IMG/VR virus record: IMGVR_UViG_3300029989_000046
Span: 1 to 45,981 of that record
Length of the DNA: 45,981 bases
Origin: a virus
Reading direction: 5' to 3' (one strand)
The notes under the pieces are model-generated. The model was not told the DNA's origin. It ran no database searches and saw only the letters and a list, made by a program, of their open reading frames with translations. Of the stretch, positions 36,779 through 44,583 are shown piece by piece (position 1 is the first letter of the stretch; each line of letters starts with the position of its first letter). The position numbers were made by a program, and so were the translations under genes.

Positions 36779-37852
36779 ATGGCATTCACCGCACAAGAAG
36801 TCTCGAACGCTGCGGCGGCGGTTCTTCAGTTCTATCAGACTGGCCCTTTCAAGAGTCAGACGATCCAGAACAAGCCGCTGCTCAAGCAGCTTGAACAGAA
36901 TCAAAAGACGTTCTCTGGTGGCAATGGGACGATTAGTATTCCCGTCAAGGGCAACTACACGACCACCATCCAGGGCTATAATACCTCGGATGTCGTCTCT
37001 TACGCGAATCCGGCCAATGGCCTGCGCGCCGTCTATAAGTGGTATGAAATCCACGGCGGCGTTACCATGACCGAAACCGAACTGAAAATTAACGGTCAGT
37101 CGGTTACGGACGAAATGGGCAAGGACATTTCCGATCATTCGGGTCGTGACGAACAGGTTCTCACCGACCTTCTGAAGGACAAAATCGAAGACATGATGGA
37201 AGGCATCGCGCGCGGCAAGCAGGCGATGTATTGGGCTGACGGAACCCAGGACGCCAAGCTCGTCCCTGGCATCACGTCCCTTATTACCGATACCCCCAAC
37301 CTTGGAACGACTGGCGGCATTGACCGCTCTATTGCTTCGAATTGGTGGTGGCGGTCGAAGGCGTATGTCGGGACTGGCGCGAACGCAACTGGCGCGAAGA
37401 TCACCTCTTCCACGTCGCTTCAGACCCTCACGCAGTTCATTACCACGCTGTATCGGCAGCTTCGCCGTTATGCGCAGGGTAGCCCGAACTACGGCCTCTT
37501 CGCCGGCTCCGCCTTCCTTGACCTCCTGAACGCGGAAATCCGCGCTAAGGGGTTCAATTCGATGAGTGGCTGGACTTCGAAGAGTGCCACTGACATCAGC
37601 ATCGCGGACATCAACTTCAATCCCCTCGGGACGTTCGTTTACGATCCTTCCCTGGACGATATGGGGTATGCTGACCGCTGCTACTTCATCGACCTCAATG
37701 CAATCAAACTCCGGCCTATGGTCGGGGAAATCGACAAGACCCGCAATCCGGCTCGTCCGTTCAATCAGTATGTGCTTTACAAGGCGCAGACCTGGACTGG
37801 CGCACTCGTCGCGGATCAACTCAACACTTCCGCCGTCGTTCAGGCTGCTTAA
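36779..37852 (+). CDS. Major capsid protein
   Basis: 357 aa, between scaffold and tail-connector genes. The sequence pattern (G-T-I-S-I-P-V-K-G-N, V-T-M-T-E-T-E-L-K-I-N, long E-loop-like and spine-helix-like segments, C-terminal L-R-P-M-V-G-E-I-D-K-T) suits an HK97-fold capsid subunit. Strong codon bias compared with neighbours (mostly C-ending codons) fits very high expression. It starts 5 nt after the scaffold stop and ends 20 nt before a hairpin. Confidence 0.9.
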   Translation: MAFTAQEVSNAAAAVLQFYQTGPFKSQTIQNKPLLKQLEQNQKTFSGGNGTISIPVKGNYTTTIQGYNTSDVVSYANPANGLRAVYKWYEIHGGVTMTETELKINGQSVTDEMGKDISDHSGRDEQVLTDLLKDKIEDMMEGIARGKQAMYWADGTQDAKLVPGITSLITDTPNLGTTGGIDRSIASNWWWRSKAYVGTGANATGAKITSSTSLQTLTQFITTLYRQLRRYAQGSPNYGLFAGSAFLDLLNAEIRAKGFNSMSGWTSKSATDISIADINFNPLGTFVYDPSLDDMGYADRCYFIDLNAIKLRPMVGEIDKTRNPARPFNQYVLYKAQTWTGALVADQLNTSAVVQAA

Positions 37853-37872
37853 GCCCTAGCGACAGGAAAATA

Positions 37873-37897
37873 GATGGCCCCGAAAGGGGCCATCTTC
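37873..37897 (+). terminator. Hairpin after the capsid gene
   Basis: GATGGCCCC (37873-37881), GAAA tetraloop, GGGGCCATC (37886-37894), then TTC. The T tract is weak, so it may partly terminate or protect capsid mRNA, which would raise capsid over downstream tail products. Confidence 0.65.
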
Positions 37898-37927
37898 ACT
37901 TAAACAAACCAACCACCCCACACCACT

Positions 37928-38536
37928 ATGGAAGTTGCAGACATCATGCTCCAAATCAACAGCGGCGAATCTCGTAATATTATTCCGAAATTTGACGTTA
38001 CTCCCGCTGAGGTCGTTGTTCTACGTGCGATTCACGGAATCGCCTCCGTCACGAACATCAAGATCAAAAGCGTCACCAACGACGGCAAGGACATTTCCCG
38101 ACGCTCTCACGTCTGGGAGCGCAGCCGACTCATTTCTCGCTATCAACGCGCCCCCGGTGCCATGCAGAGCTTGGAGGGGTCTTTCAACGGTGGATCCCCC
38201 GAAACTTTCGATGCCAGTTATCGAAATCTGGTCACCCATCTTTTCCCTGGGGTTAATCCCATCCTCCCCATCAAATTCAAGGACATCGAACAGGTTACCG
38301 TCCAGGATGACGGCGGGATCAATATCGATGATGGTTCCGGTGATGTTCAGGTTGGTGTTGCAACCGACCAGGAGAACTCCCCCAAGCCGGAACAGGAAGA
38401 GCTTGAGCATGACCGTGAGTCTGGAGACATTCAGGCGGAAGCTCAGGCCGAACAGGAGGCAGCTTCGCAATCCGAAGGCGCGCCTTCTTCTAAGCCTGCG
38501 GTTCGCCCCCGCCGCCGTCGCGCTTCCGCAGAATAA
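37928..38536 (+). CDS. Unknown virion-module protein (202 aa)
   Basis: 202 aa in two parts: an N-terminal beta/alpha domain of about 110 residues (F-D-V-T-P-A-E-V-V-V-L-R-A-I-H-G; R-E-containing linker) and an acidic, Glu/Gln-rich disordered tail that ends abruptly basic (R-P-R-R-R-R-A). It follows the longest C/A leader (ACCAACCACCCCACACC). Possibly a head-completion or scaffold-accessory protein; unrecognised. Confidence 0.6.
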   Translation: MEVADIMLQINSGESRNIIPKFDVTPAEVVVLRAIHGIASVTNIKIKSVTNDGKDISRRSHVWERSRLISRYQRAPGAMQSLEGSFNGGSPETFDASYRNLVTHLFPGVNPILPIKFKDIEQVTVQDDGGINIDDGSGDVQVGVATDQENSPKPEQEELEHDRESGDIQAEAQAEQEAASQSEGAPSSKPAVRPRRRRASAE

Positions 38537-38555
38537 ACTAAAAAAAAATAACGTT

Positions 38556-39275
38556 ATGGCAATAGGAACGCCGCTCAGCGAATTGGTAGACCAGTTTAGA
38601 ATGGAGATTAACGCATCTACTCAGGTCGGGCAAGGCCTGAGCGCGCTTCCTAAGTTTCGTTATTTGATTAAGCGCAGCCAGGAGGTCGTTTACGACGATT
38701 ACAATTGGCCGCACATTCAGGTAGATTACGACGTTCCAATTAATACAGGACAGCGGTATTACAGTTTCTCGACTGCCGTCAATCCGTTTAAGGTGTTTGA
38801 TACGGCGGTCAATTATAACAATCGGTGGTATCCCGTTGGCTATGGAATTGGGCCTGCTGAATACAATATCTCAAACCCCCAGCTTCACCAAAGCCAAGAC
38901 CCAATTCGTCGCTGGCGTCGTTACAACGACCTCACTACAGGTCAACAGCAGTTTGAGGTTTGGCCGGTTCCAATTACCCCGTCCTATCTCCGATTCAGGA
39001 CTTTGCAGGCATTGCCACCGCTGATTGCGGAAACTGACGTTTGCGTGATCGATGATAAGCTTATCGTCATGTTGGCAGCAGCCGAATATCTCACGTCGCT
39101 TGGAGATAAGTCGGCCCCCCTCAAGCAGCAGGCCGCGCGCGCGCTATACGCCTCCCTGAAGGGTAATTACGATGACATTCAAACCTCCAAACTTGGAGGT
39201 ATGCCGCCCACTATGCAGGAGCCTGACAGGGCTGTAGAAAACGCTTGGTTCCCGCTGATGGCAAGAGGAGCTTAA
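38556..39275 (+). CDS. Tail-tube adaptor/head-completion protein (T7 gp11- or P22 gp4-like)
   Basis: 239 aa from ATG 38556. The N-terminal helical bundle (L-S-E-L-V-D-Q-F-R-M-E-I; F-R-Y-L-I-K-R-S-Q-E-V-V-Y) leads into a beta-region with V-P-I-N-T-G-Q-R-Y-Y and F-E-V-W-P-V-P. This is the pattern of adaptor proteins that bind below the portal, and the position fits. The open frame upstream to 37935 is an out-of-frame shadow of the preceding gene. Confidence 0.75.
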   Translation: MAIGTPLSELVDQFRMEINASTQVGQGLSALPKFRYLIKRSQEVVYDDYNWPHIQVDYDVPINTGQRYYSFSTAVNPFKVFDTAVNYNNRWYPVGYGIGPAEYNISNPQLHQSQDPIRRWRRYNDLTTGQQQFEVWPVPITPSYLRFRTLQALPPLIAETDVCVIDDKLIVMLAAAEYLTSLGDKSAPLKQQAARALYASLKGNYDDIQTSKLGGMPPTMQEPDRAVENAWFPLMARGA

Positions 39276-39278
39276 AAA

Positions 39279-41738
39279 ATGGCATATCTTTTAATTGAAA
39301 ATTTCAAGGGTGGCCTTGATTCGCGCCGGGGGCTTCTGACCTCAAAGGCCGGGACGCTCCACAAGATAGCCAACGCCCATATTACCCGAGGCGGCGAAAT
39401 GGAGCGTCGGCGCGCTTTCGTGAAATACTCCGATCTTCCCGCAGCACAAACGTTCGGCCTTCATTCGGTTGATGGTAACATTTACGTCTTTGGTTCTTCC
39501 TACAGCCCCAGCGTTCCGCCTGGGGTAAATTATCAGCAGTTGATTCACCCGGACGGCGTGACTCAATTAAATGCGATTATTTCTACCGATAACTTTAATG
39601 GTGCCATCTACGCAATTGCGCGATTCGCTGATGGAGCAATTTACCATTACTATGACGGAAAGAGGGTAACGTCATGGGACACCATCGTTGACGAGACGGT
39701 CACTCCTGTTGCCAGCAACTCTGACATTGCCACCTATCTCGCTTCCCTTATCGATGCGGATTCCAACTTTTCCGCTACCGCAACAGGAAATGACATTCAG
39801 ATTACCGCTTCGGCCACAAACACTCCGTTCACGGCAACATTAACGGCCACGGCCGGAGGTTCCGGGTCGCCTACGTTATCCCAATCAGCCGTTCAATCCG
39901 CCGCCGCCGCCATAGCTGAAGTTCTCGCTAGAACCGGGAATATGAACCCTTTCGGGACTGGTGTTGGCGGATACAGTTCATTCCGAATCAACGGGCAGGA
40001 AGTCCTTGGCAGCAGCATTTCCCTGCACGACGAAAGTAACGCCGGTAACAATCTTTCCGGCAGGGTTAATTCGTATCAGGGAGTCTATACCTGCGTCCCT
40101 CTGGGAAGCCCATGGTATTTCCAAGCCAAGCCTGGGAGCGGGGCAACCCCTAACGGCTATGACGTTTACTTCAACTCTTTCCGAGACGTTCCAACCACCT
40201 GGGGTGATCCTAGCGTGTCTAGCGCGCAATACGGGCTCGTAGGCAATGGGGGAAGGTGTGGGACGTTCTACGGTGGCGTTGCGCCTGTTGCCGCCGCCGC
40301 CCAGGTGACCAAGGTTACTGTCGGAGGAACGTTTGATTTCGATAACGTTTATACTATTCAGCTAAACATTCCATCCACAAGCTATAGCGCGACTTTTACT
40401 GTTACGCGAAAATATAATTCAGAAAACAACACGGCAGTAGCTCAATCGCTAGCCCGCAAGATCAATCTTGATCCCAAGGTTTACGCTAGTTATCTGGATT
40501 CCCGCGTAATTGTAACGGCAAGGCAAAACAATTACGAATTTGACCTTACGACCTCTTTTTCGAATGGAACAAACGGTTCCATTGTCATGTCTAAGGCAAC
40601 CCTTCAGGCAACGTCTGCAACGCAGCCAAAAATCATGTCCGTTTCGATTGGCGGCGGATATGCGAGCGGTAATAAATATAACGTTCTAGTCAGCAGCACC
40701 ACCCAGGCCTACAACCAGATGTATAGCACCATCGGTCAGGCAACTGGGATGGGAACGGTTTGCAAGACGTTCGGAACTAAGATGTATGTCGAGGCGTCGA
40801 ACATCCTGTGGTTCTCGCAAATCAACGACCCAACGAAATTCGATTTGATCCAAACGAATGGCTCCGGGTTCATCAACATGAGCAATCAGGACGCCGGTTC
40901 CGAAATCCTTTCCGGCCTTGGCGTCTATCAGGGCCGTCTTGCTGTTTTCGCCAGGAGAACCACTCAGGTATGGTCTATCGATGCCGATCCAACCAAGAAC
41001 GCGAAAACTCAGACCCTTTCTAACATCGGAACTGTTGCCGCTCGCAGTATCGTAAATTACGGCGACTTGAATCTATTCTATCTTGCCGATATTGGAATTA
41101 GATCGCTAGTCCCCCGCGATGCGTCCAACAACGCCACGATTTCTGATGTTGGGACGAATATAGACAATATAGTTCAGTCTAACGTGTCCACGCTCGACCC
41201 AGATTTAGCGGCTAATGCCTGCGCTATCATGGAGCCGATTGATGGTAGGTATTGGCTAGCGGTTGGGTTGGAGAACTACGTCTACAGCTACTTCCCGAAT
41301 GGCCAAATTTCTGCTTGGTCTACCTACTACCCAGGATTTGTTATTGAACAGATTGTTTATTGCGGAGGTTTGATTTATGTCCGCAGCGGAGATTCGATTT
41401 ATGCCTTTGGAGGAAGGGACGGACAGACGTATGATGATTGCAGAATTGAAATTGAATTACCGTTCCTTGATGGCGGTAAACCTGCGAACATTAAAAAACT
41501 GACGGCGTTCGATATGGAGTGTCAGGGGACGTGGGACATTTATATTGGATGCGATCCGTCCAACCCTGATGCGAAGCAAAAGATTGGGACTGTTACTGGA
41601 GAGACCTATTCCCTCCTTTCAATCCCAGCCGAAGGATTGGGAACGCATATCGGAGTTAAATTGGTGAATACAACCCCTGGATACGCTAGGGTTGGAAATA
41701 TGGCTGTTCACTTTCAGGATTTAGGAGACGTTCAATGA
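39279..41738 (+). CDS. Tail nozzle/stabilisation protein (819 aa)
   Basis: 819 aa, beta-rich. It starts M-A-Y-L-L-I-E-N-F-K-G-G-L-D-S-R-R-G, a typical nozzle N-terminus (N-F-x-x-G-L-D), and the C-terminal half has a propeller-like series (D-P-T-K-F-D-L, L-A-V-F-A-R-R-T-T-Q-V-W, Y-W-L-A-V-G, Y-S-Y-F-P-N-G-Q-I-S-A-W-S). In short-tailed phages this protein forms the tube below the adaptor. A central 200-residue insertion with repeated T-A-T/S-A-T strands may be a surface domain. It starts 3 nt after the adaptor. Confidence 0.78.
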   Translation: MAYLLIENFKGGLDSRRGLLTSKAGTLHKIANAHITRGGEMERRRAFVKYSDLPAAQTFGLHSVDGNIYVFGSSYSPSVPPGVNYQQLIHPDGVTQLNAIISTDNFNGAIYAIARFADGAIYHYYDGKRVTSWDTIVDETVTPVASNSDIATYLASLIDADSNFSATATGNDIQITASATNTPFTATLTATAGGSGSPTLSQSAVQSAAAAIAEVLARTGNMNPFGTGVGGYSSFRINGQEVLGSSISLHDESNAGNNLSGRVNSYQGVYTCVPLGSPWYFQAKPGSGATPNGYDVYFNSFRDVPTTWGDPSVSSAQYGLVGNGGRCGTFYGGVAPVAAAAQVTKVTVGGTFDFDNVYTIQLNIPSTSYSATFTVTRKYNSENNTAVAQSLARKINLDPKVYASYLDSRVIVTARQNNYEFDLTTSFSNGTNGSIVMSKATLQATSATQPKIMSVSIGGGYASGNKYNVLVSSTTQAYNQMYSTIGQATGMGTVCKTFGTKMYVEASNILWFSQINDPTKFDLIQTNGSGFINMSNQDAGSEILSGLGVYQGRLAVFARRTTQVWSIDADPTKNAKTQTLSNIGTVAARSIVNYGDLNLFYLADIGIRSLVPRDASNNATISDVGTNIDNIVQSNVSTLDPDLAANACAIMEPIDGRYWLAVGLENYVYSYFPNGQISAWSTYYPGFVIEQIVYCGGLIYVRSGDSIYAFGGRDGQTYDDCRIEIELPFLDGGKPANIKKLTAFDMECQGTWDIYIGCDPSNPDAKQKIGTVTGETYSLLSIPAEGLGTHIGVKLVNTTPGYARVGNMAVHFQDLGDVQ

Positions 41739-42214
41739 GCGAGATTGCAATCAAAGAGGCGAACTATACTGATCTTCTTTTTGTCGCGGAAAACATGCGA
41801 CTTACGGACAAAAAGGAAATCTATGCCATGCGCTGGTCAGACGATCCCGCTATGCTGGCTCGCGATGCGCTTACCGTATCTCCTGGTATGTCCTGGACGG
41901 TTGGAAAGAACGTCCCTATTGCCGCCGTAGGTGTCGCCCCTAAATGGCCTGGGGTTTGGTCTGCATGGATGTTTGCAACCCCTCGATTTGCTGAAGTCGG
42001 AATTACGATGACGAAGTTTATTAAAAAGAAAGTAATTCCGATGATTTACGACCATGCCCATAGAGTTGAGGCGATTTCGTGGTCAGGTCATTCTGAGGCT
42101 CATAAATGGCTTGAAAGCTTGGGGGCTACGGCAGAGAATCCTTTACGCGAATACGGGAAAAATAAGGAGGATTTTATAACGTTCGTCTGGAGAAAACAAA
42201 ATGTGCGTATTTAG
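41735..42214 (+). CDS. GNAT-like internal virion protein (T7 gp13-like)
   Basis: 159 aa. Alpha/beta fold with a K-R-x-E-I-Y motif and W-S-A-W-M-F-A-T-P-R-F, then I-T-M-T-K-F-I-K-K, and the GNAT-style end H-S-E-A-H-K-W-L-E-S-L-G-A. Podoviruses carry a non-enzymatic GNAT-like protein here, equivalent to T7 gp13, needed for virion maturation. It overlaps the nozzle by 4 nt and the next gene by 14 nt. Confidence 0.75.
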   Translation: MSEIAIKEANYTDLLFVAENMRLTDKKEIYAMRWSDDPAMLARDALTVSPGMSWTVGKNVPIAAVGVAPKWPGVWSAWMFATPRFAEVGITMTKFIKKKVIPMIYDHAHRVEAISWSGHSEAHKWLESLGATAENPLREYGKNKEDFITFVWRKQNVRI

Positions 42215-42839
42215 TGCGGGTGGAGGAGGTGGAGGTAATGATGCGGCAGCCCAACAGCGCGCCGATGAAGAGGCTCGTCAGGGGCGTATTAATACAGGAA
42301 TGGACAAGATTAACAATCTGTTCACTGGATACGACGATAATTTTTATAACACAAAGGGAACGGAATATAATAATTATTTCACCCCCCAGGTTGAGAATCA
42401 ATATTCCAATGCTAAGGATAAGCTTCTCTACTCCCAAGCCAATACCGGGAACGTCGGCGGATCCGCATCCAACTACGCAAACTCACAGCTTGCTAAGGAA
42501 TACTCCCAGTATCTCCAACAGGTTCAGTCCGGATCACAAGACTACATTAACAATGCGAAATCTCAGGTTGCTGGAGTCCGATCTAATTTGGTAGGCCAGC
42601 TTCAATCATCCGCCGACCCGTCCTCCATCACCCCGGATGCGTTGAATCAGATTTCCATCCAGAACGTTTCCAGCATGTCCCCTCTTACCGGGCTGTTTAA
42701 CGACCTGGTCAGCACTTACGGTAATTACAACGCGAATACCGCTCTGACTGGAAACACGAACTCCATTAACAGTTCTGTCAATAGTCTCTTTGGGAACAAC
42801 GGTAGTTCATCGAAGTCCAGCAAATATATTACGGGATAG
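42201..42839 (+). CDS. Internal core protein (212 aa)
   Basis: 212 aa, rich in Asn, Gln, Ser and Gly, with a Gly6 stretch near the start and helical Q/N-rich repeats (Q-Y-L-Q-Q-V-Q-S-G-S-Q-D-Y). It begins M-C-V-F and lies in the slot of T7-like core/ejection proteins. It ends in a Ser/Gly/Asn tail. No enzymatic motif. Likely ejected with the DNA or lining the core. Confidence 0.6.
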   Translation: MCVFSAGGGGGGNDAAAQQRADEEARQGRINTGMDKINNLFTGYDDNFYNTKGTEYNNYFTPQVENQYSNAKDKLLYSQANTGNVGGSASNYANSQLAKEYSQYLQQVQSGSQDYINNAKSQVAGVRSNLVGQLQSSADPSSITPDALNQISIQNVSSMSPLTGLFNDLVSTYGNYNANTALTGNTNSINSSVNSLFGNNGSSSKSSKYITG

Positions 42840-42845
42840 TATTCT

Positions 42846-43637
42846 ATGTGTGATCCAGTTTCACTCACTTCCGTTGGGCTCGGAGTCGCTAGCGCGGCTG
42901 CCGGAATGGTTCAGCAGAATGCGCAGCAAAGCGCGATCAATAGTGCCAGAGATAATTACAATAGCGAATATAGTAATTATATGGCGCAGGAGCGTCAGCG
43001 TCAGTCTGAATTTGATCGCAAAAAGGATTCCACGTTCAACATGAGCGCGGATAACGCCTCGCGCGCGAGTCAGGATCAACAGCTAGCCGATAAGACCGGC
43101 AAGCTCGCAACCGCATATACTTCCGCAACCGAAACCACGCTTCCGACTACCCCCCAGACAGCCGCTCAGCAAGCCAACCCGAATAATTCTGTTGGGAATG
43201 CAATTGTGGATGCCGCCGCCAACAAATCCAATGCTCTCGCGAAATCCTATATGGATCAGCAGGGCAATGCGAAGGCCGCGCTTGATGCCCAGAAGGGACA
43301 ATGGGTCGATAATTCGATTTACAATTCCAATCAAGGTAGCCTTCTAAACCTCTACAACAACGAGGCCCAGGGATCGCGCAATGCCTTGAATGTTGAGCTT
43401 CAGTCCGCAAACAACAACCTTCAAAACAACCTCTCTGCCGCCCAGTCTAAGGGTGGTGTTTTTGGGCTTCTGGGATCGCTCTTCGGTGCCGCTTCTGGAG
43501 CGGTTGGTCGAGGGGCTGGATTAGGAGCGGTGACCCCTACCGTTGGAGCGGTCGCCCCTAAGCTTTTCAGCAGCCTTTCCTCTTCTGTTCCTAGAAGCAA
43601 CTACCTCGTCAATTTGGATTACGCTGCACCCTATTAA
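42846..43637 (+). CDS. Internal core protein (T7 gp14-like)
   Basis: 263 aa starting M-C-D-P-V-S-L-T-S-V-G-L-G-V-A-S-A-A-A-G, a start common among gp14-type proteins: a short hydrophobic helix followed by an Ala/Gln/Asn-rich coiled region with E-R-Q-R-Q-S-E-F-D-R-K. The C-terminus has a Gly/Ala hydrophobic stretch (L-G-S-L-F-G-A-A-S-G-A-V-G). gp14 forms the outer-membrane part of the ejection channel in T7; that role is inferred here. Confidence 0.65.
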   Translation: MCDPVSLTSVGLGVASAAAGMVQQNAQQSAINSARDNYNSEYSNYMAQERQRQSEFDRKKDSTFNMSADNASRASQDQQLADKTGKLATAYTSATETTLPTTPQTAAQQANPNNSVGNAIVDAAANKSNALAKSYMDQQGNAKAALDAQKGQWVDNSIYNSNQGSLLNLYNNEAQGSRNALNVELQSANNNLQNNLSAAQSKGGVFGLLGSLFGAASGAVGRGAGLGAVTPTVGAVAPKLFSSLSSSVPRSNYLVNLDYAAPY

Positions 43638-43638
43638 T

Positions 43639-44580
43639 ATGCCGATAATTACCATTAACTCTCCCGCCGCAGAAAACGCACGCACTGGCGCGACTCTTGA
43701 TCGCGGCATTAGCGGAATCGGAAGCGCGCTCTATCCAAACCCGATGCAGCAAGTCGCCCTCCTCTATCGCAAGCAAATGATGGAGCAGAAGGCCGCTGAA
43801 GAGGCGCGCAAGCAGCAGGGAGGCCAGCAAATGGGTGATGCCGTAACCACGGCCTCTGATGGCACTCTTTCTCTGGATGGGTCTAAAATCCCAGATCTGT
43901 TCCGAACGGGGGCGGTAAGCCCCCAAGCCGCGCCCAATATTCTTGCGCTCGCCAACGGAGGCAAGAGCAACCTGAAACCGATCAACGATTCGGAACAGAA
44001 GGACATCAGCAAAAAACTGACCGAACTTCAGCAGCTTTATGCCGCGCAGGATGCACTTAAGGCCAACCCAAACGCAATTGGATTAAAGAACAAATTGGGT
44101 GTTGAGCTTCCTAATACCATTGATTCTATTTTTGGAAATATTGGTAATATTGATGCCCGCGCTAAGGTTGGTCAGGTTAGGGCCAATAAAACATTTTCCC
44201 GCGCTGGCATGGGGGTAACTGGTAATGAGAGCGGATTGACATCCCCTGATACTCCCCAGCTTACCGATCAGGCCTTAGCCGCCCAGATTAAGATGACGCC
44301 GTATCAACAGGCTCTCGAAAACGAAGTCCTCGGAATGCAGAATGTATATTCCCCTTCTGGTGGGTATCGCGAATTTCCTCAGCTTCGTGACTTCTTTAAA
44401 AACTATCAGCAAAACGATGGTTCTAATTCGGGCACGACCGCAAATTCTGCACAAACTCAGAATGTGATTCAACCGGCTGACCCGATCAGCAAGGCTCGGG
44501 CTGCTATCGCCTCCGGGGCGGATGCTGCTGCCGTGCGCCAGCGGTTACAACAGGCCGGTATCGACCCCAGCGGACTCTAA
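43639..44580 (+). CDS. Internal core/ejection protein (313 aa)
   Basis: 313 aa from ATG 43639; the open frame from 43543 lies inside the previous gene. Helical and Gln/Ala-rich (M-M-E-Q-K-A-A-E-E-A-R-K-Q-Q-G-G-Q), with a later segment of Asn/Ser/Thr-rich linkers and R-A-A-I-A-S-G-A-D-A-A-A-V-R-Q-R-L near the end. The slot is that of gp15-like proteins. Unknown in detail. Confidence 0.6.
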   Translation: MPIITINSPAAENARTGATLDRGISGIGSALYPNPMQQVALLYRKQMMEQKAAEEARKQQGGQQMGDAVTTASDGTLSLDGSKIPDLFRTGAVSPQAAPNILALANGGKSNLKPINDSEQKDISKKLTELQQLYAAQDALKANPNAIGLKNKLGVELPNTIDSIFGNIGNIDARAKVGQVRANKTFSRAGMGVTGNESGLTSPDTPQLTDQALAAQIKMTPYQQALENEVLGMQNVYSPSGGYREFPQLRDFFKNYQQNDGSNSGTTANSAQTQNVIQPADPISKARAAIASGADAAAVRQRLQQAGIDPSGL

Positions 44581-44583
44581 TGT

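Noticed and set aside
36776-37819. 347-codon open frame antisense to the capsid gene
   Set aside because: It mirrors the highly biased codon use of the capsid gene on the other strand, has no leader or neighbour logic, and its composition (Arg/Ile/Val-rich) is typical of antisense frames.
37873-37897. Strong intrinsic terminator after the capsid gene
   Set aside because: The stem is strong but only TTC follows; kept as a weak or partial terminator rather than a transcription end.
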